From contig JASFXZ010000010.1 in assembly GCA_032209605.1 (NCBI GenBank), forward strand, positions 6,717,385-6,781,384: a stretch of DNA of 64,000 nt, given 5' to 3'. The notes under the pieces were generated by a model that saw nothing but the letters and a program-made list of their open reading frames with translations, searched no databases and was not told the DNA's origin. Made by a program: the position numbers and the translations under genes. Shown piece after piece: positions 47,585 to 60,115 of the stretch. Origin of the DNA: Mactromeris polynyma. Taxonomy: Eukaryota; Mollusca; Bivalvia; Venerida; Mactridae. How positions within the stretch are numbered: position 1 is the first letter of the stretch; each line of letters starts with the position of its first letter.

Positions 47585-50500
47585 GGTAGAAGGGAGGCTA
47601 CTCTTGTTTAGAATGGTCGCCAAGCAAGGTCGCTATTATGAATGAGAATAATGTCCCTTTTTTACAAAATGGCTGCAATTTTAGACATGATTTATGTCCC
47701 CTGATGTCAAAATGGCTGCCATTTTCGCGGAATATCAACCATTTTGAAATCAGGGGAAGTAACCCATGCTGTAAATTGCCGCCATTTTGAAAGAAGGGAG
47801 GCTACTCTTGTTTTGAATGGCCGCCTGAAAGGTACAGTTATGCCCCCTGCTTAAAATGGCCGCTATTATGAATGAGAGTAATGTCCCTTTATTACAAAAT
47901 GGATGCAATTTTAGACATGATTTATGTCCCCTGATGTCAAGATGGCTGCCATTTTCGCGGAATATCAACCATTTTGAAATCAGGGGAAGTAACCCATGCT
48001 GTAAATTTCCGCCATTTTGAAAGAAGGGAGGCTACTCTTGTTTCGAATGGTCGCCTAAAAGGTACAGTGCTTAAAATGGCCGCTATTATGAATGAGAGTA
48101 ATGTCCCTTTATTACAAAATGGATGCAATTTTAGACATGATTTATGTCCCCTGATGTCAAAATGGCTGCCATTTTCGCGGAATATCAACCATTTTGAAAT
48201 CAGGGGAAGTAACCCATGCTATTTCCGCCATTTTGAAAGAAGGGAGGCTACTCTTGTTTCGAATGGTCGCCTAAAAGGTAGAGTTATGCATCCTGCTTAA
48301 AAATGGCCGCTATCATGAATGAGAGTAATGTCCCTTTATTACAAAATGGATGCAATTTAAGACATGATTTATGTCCCCTGATGTCAAAATGGCTGCCATT
48401 TTCGCGGAATATCAACCATTTTGAAATCAGGGGAAGTAATCCGTGCTGTAAATTTCCAACATTTTGAAAGAAGGGAGGCTACTCTTGTTTCGAATGGTCG
48501 CCTAAAAGATAGAGTTATGCATCCTGCTTAAAAATGGCCGCTATTATGAATGAGAGTAATGTCACTTTATTACAAAATGGATGCAATTTTAGACATGATT
48601 TATGCCCCTGATGTCAAAATGGCTGCCATTTTCGCGGAATATCAACCATTTTGAAATTAGGGGAAGTAATCCGTGCTGTTAATTTCCACCATTTTGGAAG
48701 AAGGGAGGCCACTCTTGTTTCGAATAGTCGCCAAGCAAGGAAGAGTTATGCATCCTGCTTAAAAATGGCCGCTATTTTGAATGAGAGTAATGTCCCTATA
48801 TTACAAAATGGATGCAATTTTAGACATGATTTATGTCCCCTGATGTAAAAATGGCTGCCATTTTCGCGGAATATCAACCATTTTGAAATCAGGGGAAGTA
48901 ATCCGTGCTGTAAATTTCCACCATTTTGAAAGAAGGGAGGCTACTCTTGTTTCGAATGGTCGCCTAAAAGATAGAGTTATGCATCCTGCTTAAAAATGGC
49001 CGCTATCATGAATGAGAGTAATGTCCCTTTATTACAAAATGGATGCAATTTGAGACATGATTTATGTCCCCTGATGTCAAATGGCTGCCATTTACGCGGA
49101 ATATCAACCATTTTGAAATCAGGGGAAGTAATCCGTGCTGTTAATTTCCACCATTTTGAAAGAAGGGAGGCTACTCTTGTTTCGAATGGTCGCCAAGCAA
49201 AGGAAGAGTTATGCATCCTGCTTAAAAATGGCCGCTATTTTGAATGAGAGTAATGTCCCTTTATTACAAAATGGATGCAATTTTAGACATGATTTATGTC
49301 CCCTGATGTCAAAATGGCTGCCATTTTCGCGGAATATCAACCATTTTGAAATCAGGGGAGGTAATCCATGCTGTAACCCGCCATTTTGAAAAAAGGGAGA
49401 TTACTTTTGTTTAAAATGGTCGCCTTAAAGGTAGAGTTATGCCCCCTGCTTAAAATGGCCGCTATTGTGAATGAGAGTAATGTCCCTTTATTACAAAATG
49501 GATGCAATTTTAGACATGATTTATGTCCCCTAATGATAAAAAATGGCTACCATTTTCGCGGAATATCAACCATTTTGAAATGAGGGGAAGTAATTCGTGC
49601 TGTTAATTTCCACCATTTTGAAAAAAGGGAGGCTACTCTTGTTTCGTATGGTCGCCAAGCAAGGTAGGAGTTATGCATCCTGCTTAAAAATGGCCGCTCT
49701 TTTGAATGAAAGTGATGTCCCTTTATTTCAAAATGGAGGCAATTTAAGACATGATTTATGTCCCCTGATGTCAAAATGGCTGCCATTTTCGCGGAATATC
49801 GACCATTTTTAAATGAGGGGAAGTAATCCGTGCTGTTAATTTCCACCATTTTGAAAGAAGGGAGGCTACTCTTGTTTCGAATGGTTGCCAAGCAAGGTAG
49901 AGTTATGCATCCTGCTTAAAAATGGCCGCTATTATGAATGAGAGTTATGTCCCTTTATTACAAAATGGATGCAATTGTAGACATGATTTATGTCCCCTGA
50001 TGTCAAAATGGCTGCCATTTTCGCGGAATATCAACCATTTTGAAATCAGGGGAAGTAATCCGTGCTGTGAATTTCCAACATTTTGAAAGAAGGGAGACTA
50101 CTCTTGTTTCGAATGGTCGCCTAAAAGATAGAGTTATGCATCCTGCTTAAAAATGGCCGCTATTATGAATGAGAGTAATGTCACTTTATTACAAAATGGA
50201 TGCAATTTTAGACATGATTTATGCCCCTGATGTCAAAATGGCTGCCATTTTCGCGGAATATCAACCATTTTGAAATTAGGGGAAGTAATCCGTGCTGTTA
50301 ATTTCCACCATTTTGGAAGAAGGGAGGCCACTCTTGTTTCGAATGGTTGCCAAGCAAGGAAGAGTTATGCATCCTGCTTAAAAAAGGCCGCTATTTTGAA
50401 TGAGAGTAATGTCCCTTTATTACAAAATGGATGCAATTTTAGACATGATTTATGTCCCCTGATGTCAAAATGGCTGCCATTTTCGCGGAATATCAACCAT

Positions 50501-53500
50501 TTTGAAATCAGGGGAAGTAATCCGTGCTGTAAATTTCCACCATTTTGAAAGAAGGGAGGCTACTCTTGTTTCGAATGGTTGCCAAGCAAGGTAGAGTTAT
50601 GCATCCTGCTTAAAAATGGCCGCTATTATGAATGAGAGTAATGTCCCTTTATTACAAAATGGATGCAATTTGAGACATGATTTATGTCCCCTGATGTCAA
50701 ATGGCTGCCATTTACGCGGAATATCAACCATTTTGAAATCAGGGGAAGTAATCCATGCTGTTAATTTCCACCATTTTGAAAGAAGGGAGGCTACTCTTGT
50801 TCCGAATGGTCGCCTAAAAGGTAAAGTTATGCATCCTGCTTAAAAATGGCCGCTATCATGAATGAGAGTAATGTCCCTTTATTACAAAATGGATGCAATT
50901 TTAGACATGATTTATGTCCCCTGATGTCAAAATGGCTGCCATTTTCGCGGAAAAGCAACCATTTTGAAATCAGGGGAAGTAATCCGTGCTGTTAATTTCC
51001 ACCATTTTGAAAGAAGGGAGGCTACTCTTGTTTCGAATGGTCGCCAAGCAAGGAAGAGTTATGCATCCTGCTTAAAAATGGCCGCTATTTTGAATGAGAG
51101 TAATGTCCCTTTATTACAAAATGGATGCAATTTTAGACATGATTTATGTCCCCTGATGTCAAAATGGCTGCCATTTTCGCGGAATATCAACCATTTTGAA
51201 ATCAGGGGAGGTAATCCATGCTGTAACCCGCCATTTTGAAAAAAGGGAGATTACTTTTGTTTAAAATGGTCGCCTTAAAGGTAGAGTTATGCCCCCTGCT
51301 TAAAATGGCCGCTATTGTGAATGAGAGTAATGTCCCTTTATTACAAAATGGATGCAATTTTAGACATGATTTATGTCCCCTAATGATAAAAAATGGCTAC
51401 CATTTTCGCGGAATATCAACCATTTTGAAATGAGGGGAAGTAATTCGTGCTGTTAATTTCCACCATTTTGAAAAAAGGGAGGCTACTCTTGTTTCGTATG
51501 GTCGCCAAGCAAGGTAGGAGTTATGCATCCTGCTTAAAAATGGCCGCTATTTTGAATGAAAGTGATGTCCCTTTATTTCAAAATGGAGGCAATTTAAGAC
51601 ATGATTTATGTCCCCTGATGTAAAAATGGCTGCCATTTTCGCGGAATATCGACCATTTTTAAATGAGGGGAAGTAATCCGTGCTGTTAATTTCCACCATT
51701 TTGAAAGAAGGGAGGCTACTCTTGTTTCGAATGGTTGCCAAGCAAGGTAGAGTTATGCATCCTGCTTAAAAATGGCCGCTATTATGAATGAGAGTTATGT
51801 CCCTTTATTACAAAATGGATGCAATTGTAGACATGATTTATGTCCCCTGATGTCAAAATGGCTGCCATTTTCGCGGAATATCAACCATTTTGAAATCAGG
51901 GGAGGTAATCTGTGCTGTAAGTATCCACCATTTTGAAAGAAGGGAGGCTACTCTTGTTTCGAATGGTCGCCAAGCAAGGTAGAGTTATGCATCCTGCTTA
52001 AAAATGGCCCCTATTATGAACGAGAGTAATGTCCCTTTATTACAAAATGGATGCAATTTTAGACATGATTTATGTCCCTTGATGTCAAAATGGCTGCCAT
52101 TTTCGCGGAATATCAACCATTTTGAAATCAGGGGAAGTAATCCATGCTGTAAATTTCCAACATTTTGAAAGAAGGGAGACTACTCTTGTTTCGAATGGTC
52201 GCCTAAAAGATAGAGTTATGCATCCTGCTTAAAAATGGCCGCTATTATGAATGAGAGTAATGTCACTTTATTACAAAATGGATGCAATTTTAGACATGAT
52301 TTATGCCCCTGATGTCAAAATGGCTGCCATTTTCGCGGAATATCAACCATTTTGAAATTAGGGGAAGTAATCCGTGCTGTTAATTTCCACCATTTTGGAA
52401 GAAGGGAGGCCACTCTTGTTTCGAATGGTTGCCAAGCAAGGAAGAGTTATGCATCCTGCTTAAAAAAGGCCGCTATTTTGAATGAGAGTAATGTCCCTTT
52501 ATTACAAAATGGATGCAATTTTAGACATGATTTATGTCCCCTGATGTCAAAATGGCTGCCATTTTCGCGGAATATCAACCATTTTGAAATCAGGGGAGGT
52601 AATCCATGCTGTAACCCGCCATTTTGAAAAAAGGGAGATTACTTTTGTTTAAAATGGTCGCCTTAAAGGTAGAGTTATGCCCCCTGCTTAAAATGGCCGC
52701 TATTGTGAATGAGAGTAATGTCCCTTTATTACAAAATGGATGCAATTTTAGACATGATTTATGTCCCCTAATGATAAAAAATGGCTACCATTTTCGCGGA
52801 ATATCAACCATTTTGAAATGAGGGGAAGTAATTCGTGCTGTTAATTTCCACCATTTTGAAAAAAGGGAGGCTACTCTTGTTTCGTATGGTCGCCAAGCAA
52901 GGTAGGAGTTATGCATCCTGCTTAAAAATGGCCGCTATTTTGAATGAAAGTGATGTCCCTTTATTTCAAAATGGAGGCAATTTAAGACATGATTTATGTC
53001 CCCTGATGTAAAAATGGCTGCCATTTTCGCGGAATATCGACCATTTTTAAATGAGGGGAAGTAATCCGTGCTGTTAATTTCCACCATTTTGAAAGAAGGG
53101 AGGCTACTCTTGTTTCGAATGGTTGCCAAGCAAGGTAGAGTTATGCATCCTGCTTAAAAATGGCCGCTATTATGAATGAGAGTTATGTCCCTTTATTACA
53201 AAATGGATGCAATTGTAGACATGATTTATGTCCCCTGATGTCAAAATGGCTGCCATTTTCGCGGAATATCAACCATTTTGAAATCAGGGGAGGTAATCTG
53301 TGCTGTAAGTTTCCACCATTTTGAAAGAAGGGAGGCTACTCTTGTTTCGAATGGTCGCCAAGCAAGGTAGAGTTATGCATCCTGCTTAAAAATGGCCCCT
53401 ATTATGAACGAGAGTAATGTCCCTTTATTACAAAATGGATGCAATTTTAGACATGATTTATGTCCCTTGATGTCAAAATGGCTGCCATTTTCGCGGAATA

Positions 53501-54105
53501 TCAACCATTTTGAAATCAGGGGAAGTAATCCATGCTGTTAATTTCCACCATTTTGAAAGAAGGGAGGCTACTCTTGTTTCGAATGGTCGCCTAAAAGGTA
53601 GAGTTATGCATCCTGCTTAAAAATGGCCGCTATCATGAATGAGAGTAATGTCCCTTTATTACAAAATGGATGCAATTTTAGACATGATTTATGTCCCCTG
53701 ATGTCAAAATGGCTGCCATTTTCGCGGAATATCAACCATTTTGAAATCAGGGGAGGTAATCCGTGCTGTTAATTTCCACCATTGTGAAAGAAGGGAGGCT
53801 ACTCTTGTTTCGAATGGTCGCCAAGCAAGGTAGAGTTATGCATCCTGCTTAAAAATGGCCGCTATTATTAATGAGAGTAATTTCCCTTTATTACAAAATG
53901 GATGCAATTTTAGACATGATTTATGTCCCCTGATGTCAAAATGGCTGCCATTTTCGCGGATTATCACCCATTTTGAAAACAGGGGAGGTAATCCATGCTG
54001 TAACCCGCCATTTTGAAAAAAGGGAGATTACTTTTGTTTCGAATGGTCGCCTCAAAGGTAGAAATATGCCCCCTGCTTAAAATGGCCGCTATTATGAATG
54101 AGAGT
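47585..54105. repeat. 231-bp satellite, about 28 copies, rich in AAAATGG/CCATTTT
   Basis: Each unit carries AAAATGGCCGCTATTATGAA, GTCCCTTTATTACAAAATGG, TTTTAGACATGATTTATGTC, AAAATGGCTGCCATTTTCGC, GGAATATCAACCATTTTGAA, and GAAGGGAGGCTACTCTTGTT. Counting the TTCGCGG or TACGCGG word gives 28 units at a mean spacing of about 231 bp. Variants include CGCCTAAAAGGTAG versus CGCCAAGCAAGG, and TTTCCACC versus AACCCGCC. The numerous short open frames in all frames are artefacts. Left edge fades at about 47490-47585; right edge is abrupt at the foldback element. Confidence 0.95.
48500..53300. repeat. Higher-order blocks within the 231-bp satellite
   Basis: A variant block with AACCCGCCATTTTGAAAAAA recurs at 49376, 51226 and 52614 (offsets 1,850 and 1,388 bp, i.e. 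8 and 6 units). A block with TGTCACTTTATTAC and TTATGCCCCTGATG recurs at about 48560, 50180 and 52262. Blocks of several units have thus duplicated together, apparently with few changes. Confidence 0.8.
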
Positions 54106-54339
54106 ACTTGTTCCCTATTCGTTACCAATTTGTTACTTATTCCCTATTCCATGTTCGTTACCTTTTTGTTAATTAACCTTCGTTCGTTATTTTTGTTTAT
54201 AAGGTCATCAGTCGTAGGTACTTATAGGCATTTTTGTTGACCCCAGGTTAATTAACCCTAACCTTATGCGTTTTTTTACACATTGCATCTTTTAAATGAT
54301 TTCTTTTCTAGGTTTGTAGATATGAAAAAACCTTGTAGC

Positions 54340-55910
54340 GCATATGCACCAATTCTGCGCTCGACTGATACCCTGTTACCTATTCGTTACCTATTCGTTC
54401 CCTATTCGCTTTTTCTACATTGACCCTTTTGAATGATTTCTTTTCATGTCTCTGGTGTTAGTTCGATGTTTTTAGATATGAAAAAAACCTTGTTAGTGCA
54501 TATGTACCAGTTTCTGCGTTTGACTGATACCCTGTTACCTAATCGTTACTTATTCGATCCCTATTTGCCTTTTCTACATTGCATCTTTTGAATGATTTAT
54601 TTTCATGTCCCTGGTGTTAGCTCGAGGTTTGTAGAGTTGAAAAAACCTTGTTAGCGCATATGTACCAATTCTGCGCTCGACTGATACCCTGTTACCTATT
54701 CGTTACTTATTCGTTCCCTATTCGCTTTTTCTACATTGACCCTTTTGAATGATTTCTTTTCAGGTCTCTGGTGTTAGTTCGAGGTTTGTATAGTTGAAAA
54801 AACATTGTTAGCACATATGTACCAGTTTCTGCGCTTGACTGATACCCTGTTACCTATTCGTTCCCTATTCGTTCCCAATTCGCCTTTTCTACATTGACCC
54901 ATTTGAATGATCTCTTTTCAGGTCTCTGGTGTTAGTTCTAGGTTTGTAGATATGAAAAAAACTTGTTAGTGCATATGTACCAATACTGCGCTCGACTGAT
55001 ACCCTGTTACCTATTCGTTACCTATTTGTTCCCTATTCGCTTTTTCTACATTGACCCTTTTGAATGATTTCTTTTCAGGTCTCTGGTGTTAGTTCTAGGT
55101 TTGTAGATATGAAAAAACCTTGTTAGTGCATATGTACCAATTCTGCGCTCGACTGATACCCTGTTACCTATTCGTTACTTATTCGTTCCTATTCGCCTTT
55201 TCTACATTGACCCTTTTGAATGATTTCTTTTCAGGTCTCTGGTGTTATTTCTAGGTTTGTAGATATGAAAAAAACCTTGTTAGTGCATATGTACCAATTC
55301 TGCGCTCGACTGATACCCTGTTACCTATTCGTTACTTATTCGTTCCTATTCGCCTTTTCTACATTGCGTCTTTTAAATGATTTCTTTTCATGTCCCTGGT
55401 GTTAGCAGTCAATGTTTGTAGAGTTGAAAAGACCTTGTTAGCGCATACGTACCAATTCTGCGCTCGACTGATACCCTGTTATCATTTCGTTACATATTCG
55501 TTCCCTATTCGTTCCCTATTCGCTTTTTCTACATTGACCCTTTTGAATTATTTCTTTTCAGGTCTTTGGTGTTAGTTCTAGGTTTGTAGATATGAAAAAA
55601 CCTTCTTAGTGCATAATTATGTACTAATTCTGCGCTCGACTGATACCCAGTTACCTATTCGTTACTTATTCGTTCCCTATTCGCTTTTTCTACATGGACC
55701 CTTTTGAATGATTTCTTTTCAGGTCTCTGGTGTTAGTTCGAGGTTTGTAGAGTGGAAAAAACCTTGTTAGTGCATATGTACCAATTCTGCGCTCGACTGA
55801 TACCCTGTTACATATTCGTTACTTATTCGTTCCCTATTCGCTTTTTCTACAATGACCCTTTTGAATGATTTCATTTCTTGTCTCTGGTGTTAGTTATGAG
55901 TTGGAAGAGG
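54340..55910 (+). repeat. About 157-bp tandem repeat in the left foldback arm, 10 copies
   Basis: The unit includes TTCTGCGCTCGACTGATACC, CTGTTACCTATTCGTTACTT, ATTCGCTTTTTCTACATTGA, CTTTTGAATGATTTCTTTTC, CAGGTCTCTGGTGTTAGTTC and AAAAAACCTTGTTAGTGCAT. The GATACCCTGTT word recurs from about 54366 to 55800 at 154-170 bp spacing. Units differ by point changes and in the number of ATTCGTT words. Confidence 0.9.
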
Positions 55911-56687
55911 TGAAATTACCCTGTCGTTTGTATTTCATATGTCAAAATGCATCATATTCTTTAAAAGGAGCAAACGGTTTTTTTTAACGGAGATACTGCC
56001 ACTTCAATTATGTTTATATTTCATTTTTATCAATTACCCTGATCAATTTGTTTCATGATTCGTAATACGATTCCAACAGAGACATATGTCTCTGATTCCA
56101 AGAACTGTTCTGTTATTCAATTAATACTTTTCTACACATGTTTTGTTTTTCCTTGTAAATGTGACGAATATGTTTGGGACGAATATATATGATAAAGGAC
56201 AAAGTCATTATTTTCAGTCCCCTTCATTATACATGTATATGAACCTTTTAACCAGTTATAAAAACGGAGAAACGCAGAAATGAGAACAACGGAAAAAAGT
56301 AGAGTAACCAATTGGTCATTAATTGCTTCACTTGAACTTTTGTTTACAAAAAAGCATGATGGTTTTCATGAACTACAAGAATGTAGCTTCAATTGAAGCA
56401 ACCGAGGCAGCTGCATCGGCAATGCTCTGTAAAAATAAAGCAAAAGAAAAAGGGAAAAAGGGAAACAAACGAGAGAAAAAAGAAAGATAAATACTTCATT
56501 CTTATATTTTCTAAAAGTTCCACCTCGTGAAGCAGGCTTTTGCTAGTTGTATGCGTCCTCATCGTGAAAAGCTAAGCAAATATTATGCTTAAATAATTTG
56601 CTTGTCACAATCATTGGTTATAAATCCCTTTTGTTTGGGTATTTTTTTATTCAAGCTCGTCTTTAAATAATTACAGGGTCAAGACTC

Positions 56688-57608
56688 TTGACTCAGTATT
56701 ACTTGACAGAAAGATTCTTTATATCCGACAAGCAGCCAGGATAGTTAGCAAAGGACCAGGTTCTATAAGGGGTGTTTTTGGCCCCAAATCAGATGTCTAT
56801 GAAACTATTGTCAAATGAAAGACATAAACTCACTGTGTATGATTTGAACATTTTTATTTCATTTTCTTTCTTTTTTGTTACCATATTGTTCATATAAGTT
56901 TGCGATTACACTTATGTACTAGCTATGCCTGACTTATTGTTCATATAAGTTGATATATTCTTGATTTCATTCATTACTAAATAAGTTTTATATATTGTTC
57001 AGACAAAATACCAGATTATTTGTTAAATCTGCATGCTACACGGTATAGTGTTTAACTGTTATTGATTCTATAAAACTTGTAGGATTTGTTCTTCAATCAT
57101 GTTCAATTGTTTTAACATTATATAATTGTTGAATTGTTGATATTCGTTTTTACTTACATGTGTATGGTAAATGTACATATAAATACAATGTGTGATATAT
57201 GCAACTTTAATTCTCTGTTGTTTGGATGAACAACTCATCAATTAATAGAGAACGTATAATGATAGCCCATTAATTATTATAAATGGTAAAATAGACCATT
57301 ATTTTCTTAAAACTTCTTTCAATGAATTATTGCTGAACATGCATTTATCATAGTATTTATATCTTCAACATTTTGACTGTGATAGCAGCAGCCATCACTC
57401 CAAACCAATTGCGACGTCGCGTCATTTGCCTTTTGACATGTGAATCATCAATACTAATACATGAGCGTTACTTTATGTCTATGACGTCATTTTAATGATA
57501 TATATAATAAATCATCATTATGAATTACATTTATTTGTATTGTAAAGTGTTATGCTTCAAATTTATGCTGTTTATGCATTTGTTCATTGTGTAGTGTGTA
57601 TAAAAACT
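56688..57608. other. Unique core of the foldback element
   Basis: AT-rich, 921 bp, no open frame of interest and no transposase motif. It contains ATGACGTCATTTTAATG near 57481 and a GGGGTGTTTTTGGCCCC stretch (56770-56786). Might be the remnant of a formerly larger coding core. Confidence 0.5.
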
Positions 57609-58370
57609 GAGTCTTGACCCTGTAATTATTTAAAGACGAGCTTGAATAAAGAAATACCCAAACAAAACGGATTTATAACCAATGATTGTGAAAAGCAAAT
57701 TATTTAAGCATAATATTTGTATAGCAAAAGCCTGCTTCACGAGGTGGAACTTTTAGAAAATATAAGAATGAAGTATTTGTCTTTCTTTTTTTCTCGTTTG
57801 TTTCCCTTTTCCCCCTTTTCTTTTGCTTTATTATTTTTACAGAGCATTGCCGAGGCAGCTGCCTCGGTTGCCTCAATTGAAGCTACATTCTTGTAGTTCA
57901 TCATGTTTTTGTGTAAACAAAAGTTCAAGTGAAGCAATTAATGACCAAGTTGTTACTCTACTTTTTTTCCGTTGTTCTCATTTCTCCGTTTCTCCGTTTT
58001 TATAACTGGTTAAAAGGTTCATATACATGTAAAATGAAGGGGACTGAAACTAATGACTTTGTCCTTTATCATATATACTCATCCCAAACATATTCGTCAC
58101 ATTAACAAGGAAAAACAAAACATGTGTAGAAAAGTCTTAATTGATAAACAGAACAGTACTTGGAATCAGAGACATATGTCTCTGTTGGAATCGTATTACG
58201 AATCATGAAATGAATTGATAAGGGTAATTGATGAAAATGAAATATAAACATAATTGAAGTGGCAGTATCTCCGTTAAAAAAAACCCATTTGCTCCTTTTA
58301 AAGAATATGATGCATTTTGACATAGGAAATACAAACGACAGGGTAATTTCACCTCTTCGAACTCATAACT
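57609..58370. repeat. Inner zone of the right foldback arm (mirror of 55910-56687)
   Basis: Reverse complement of 55910-56687 with few changes. A palindromic GAGACATATGTCTC is present in both (56079 and 58168). Each arm encodes, reading toward the core on the left and outward-facing mirror on the right, the start of a Lys-rich peptide containing NYKNVASIEATEAAASAML; the left copy stops after about 40 codons, the right is 66 codons. Coding is unproven. Confidence 0.75.
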
Positions 58371-59170
58371 AACACCAGAGACAAGAAAATAGTAGAAAAG
58401 AAATCATTCAAATGGGTCAATGTAGAAAAAGCGAATGGGAAACGAATAAGTAACGAATAGGTAACAGGGTATCAGTCGAGCGCAGAATTGGTACATATGG
58501 ACTAACAAGGTTTTTCAACTCTACAAACCTCGAACTAACACCAGAGACCTGAAAAGAAATCATTCAAAAGGGTCCATGTAGAAAAAGCGAATAGGGAACG
58601 AAAAGGTAACAGGGTATCAGTCAAACGCAGAAACTGGTACATATGCGCTAACAAGGTTTTTTCAACTCTACAAACCTCGAACTAACACCAGAGACCTGAA
58701 AAGAAATCATTCAAAAGGGTCAATGTAGAAAAAGCGAACAGGGAACGAATAAGTAACGAATAGGTAACAGGGTATCAGTCGAGCGCAGAATTGGTACATA
58801 TGCGCTAAGAAGGTTTTTTCATATCTACAAACCTAGAACTAACACCAGACACCTGAAAAGAAATCATTCAAATGTGTCAATGTAGAAAAAGCGAATTGGG
58901 AACGAATAGGGAACGAATAGGTAACGAATAGGTAACAGGGTATCAGTCGAGCGCAGAATTGGTACATATGCGCTAAGAAGGTTTTTTCATATCTACAAAC
59001 CTAGAACTAACACCAGACACCTGAAAAGAAATCATTCAAATGTGTCAATGTAGAAAAAGCGAATTGGGAACGAATAGGGAACGAATAGGTAACGAATAGG
59101 TAACAGGGTATCAGTCGAGCGCAGAAACTGGTACATGTGCGCTAACAATGTTTTTTAGCAACTCTAAAAA
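58371..59170 (-). repeat. Tandem repeat zone of the right foldback arm, about 5 copies
   Basis: Same unit as 54340-55910 on the opposite strand. The AACAGGGTATC word occurs at about 58463, 58609, 58768, 58935 and 59105. This arm has half as many units as the left, so the arms changed copy number separately. Two adjacent units (58800-59100) look almost identical. Confidence 0.9.
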
Positions 59171-59239
59171 CCTCGAACTTACCACAGACATGAAAAGAAA
59201 TCATTTAAAAGATGCAATATATAAAAACGCATAAGGTTA

Positions 59240-59678
59240 GGGTTAATATGTAACGAATAGGGAATAGGGCATAAGTAACGAATAGGTAACGAATATGTAA
59301 CGAATAGGGAATAGGGCATAAGTAACGAATAGGTAACGAATAGGTAACGAATAGGGAATAGGGCATAAGTAACGAATAGGTAACGAATAGGTAACGAATA
59401 GGGAATAGGGCATAAGTAACGAATAGGTAACGAATAGGTTACGAATAGGGAATAGGGCATAAGTAACGAATAGGTAACGAATAGGGAATAGGACATAAGT
59501 AACGAATAGGTAACGAATAGGGAATAGGTAACGAATAGGTAACGAATAGGTAACGAATAGGGAATAGGGAATAAGTAACGAATAGGTAACGAATAGGGAA
59601 TAGGGAATACGTAACGAATATGTAACGAATAGGGAATAGGGAATAAGTAACGAATAGGGAATAGGGAATAAGTAACCA
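59240..59678. repeat. GTAACGAATAGG short-repeat zone at the foldback terminus
   Basis: 11-bp words TAACGAATAGG and GGAATAGGGCATAAG alternate for about 430 bp. Higher-order units of about 60 bp (TAACGAATAGGTAACGAATA with GGGAATAGGGCATAAG) recur at least four times. The left end of the element has only a short counterpart (54111-54180). Repetitive minus-strand open frames here are artefacts. Next to it GGTTAGGGTTAA (59224) resembles telomere repeat but is too short to mean much. Confidence 0.85.
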
Positions 59679-59979
59679 ACTTGACGACCCTAATATCCCC
59701 AGAGTTCTCACCCGTAAAGTAAAATTGGTTTGACCATTTCAACAGTTCAATTTGTATATCAATCGGACAATGTATTATTGATATCCGCAATTAACATAAA
59801 TTAAATAATATTTATTTATTACCATAGTATGACTTTGCTGTTACATGTTCTTGATTATTATTTAAGCTTTCCGTTTTACGGCTTCCGAATACCGATATAG
59901 ATAGATAAATAGAAACATTCATATAATGATGGTACATGAACTTTCATGTGAAATTAGGGATGGTTAAGACTTATTTGGT

Positions 59980-60115
59980 ATGAATGTTAATGCATTGTTA
60001 CTAAAAATTAATTTCTCTTACGTCTGTTTAAAAACGAAATCTACATCCGCGATCAGCTTTCACAATAATGAATTACTTGTTAGTTCGAAGATACACACCA
60101 AGTTTCGAGCTCTAG
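59980..60115 (+). CDS. Candidate first exon of an unknown two-exon frame
   Basis: An ATG at 59980 opens 45 codons plus 1 nt and ends at a good donor TCTAG|GTATGTG. The leftover G plus GC at 60511 makes GGC, so the frame continues into the next exon. The peptide (MNVNALLLKINFSYVCLKTK...) is not recognised and its composition is AT-driven, so exon 2 is more convincing than this one. Confidence 0.25.

Larger units (their letters stand above)
54111..59678. mobile_element. Giant foldback element, about 5.6 kb
   Basis: A left arm (54111-56687) and a right arm (57609-59678) are inverted copies round a 921-bp core. Each arm has an outer zone of short CGAATAGG/CCTATTCG words, then a tandem zone with a period of about 157 bp, then an inner unique zone. 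The inner junction is sharp: AATTACAGGGTCAAGACTC (ends 56687) and GAGTCTTGACCCTGTAATT (starts 57609). ACTTG occurs just outside both ends (54106-54110 and 59679-59683) and may be a 5-bp target duplication. The architecture recalls FB and Galileo foldback transposons of flies, whose arms are also tandem repeats. No transposase was found, so the mobiliser and class are unknown. Confidence 0.75.

Noticed and set aside
48000..53200. Short open frames with repeated MKKGRLLLF or NESNVPLLQNGCNF peptides
   Set aside because: They repeat with the 231-bp satellite in several frames and on both strands, so they are not genes.
59179..59790. 203-codon minus-strand frame rich in YSLFVTYSL
   Set aside because: It is a translation of the TAACGAATAGG short repeat at the foldback terminus.
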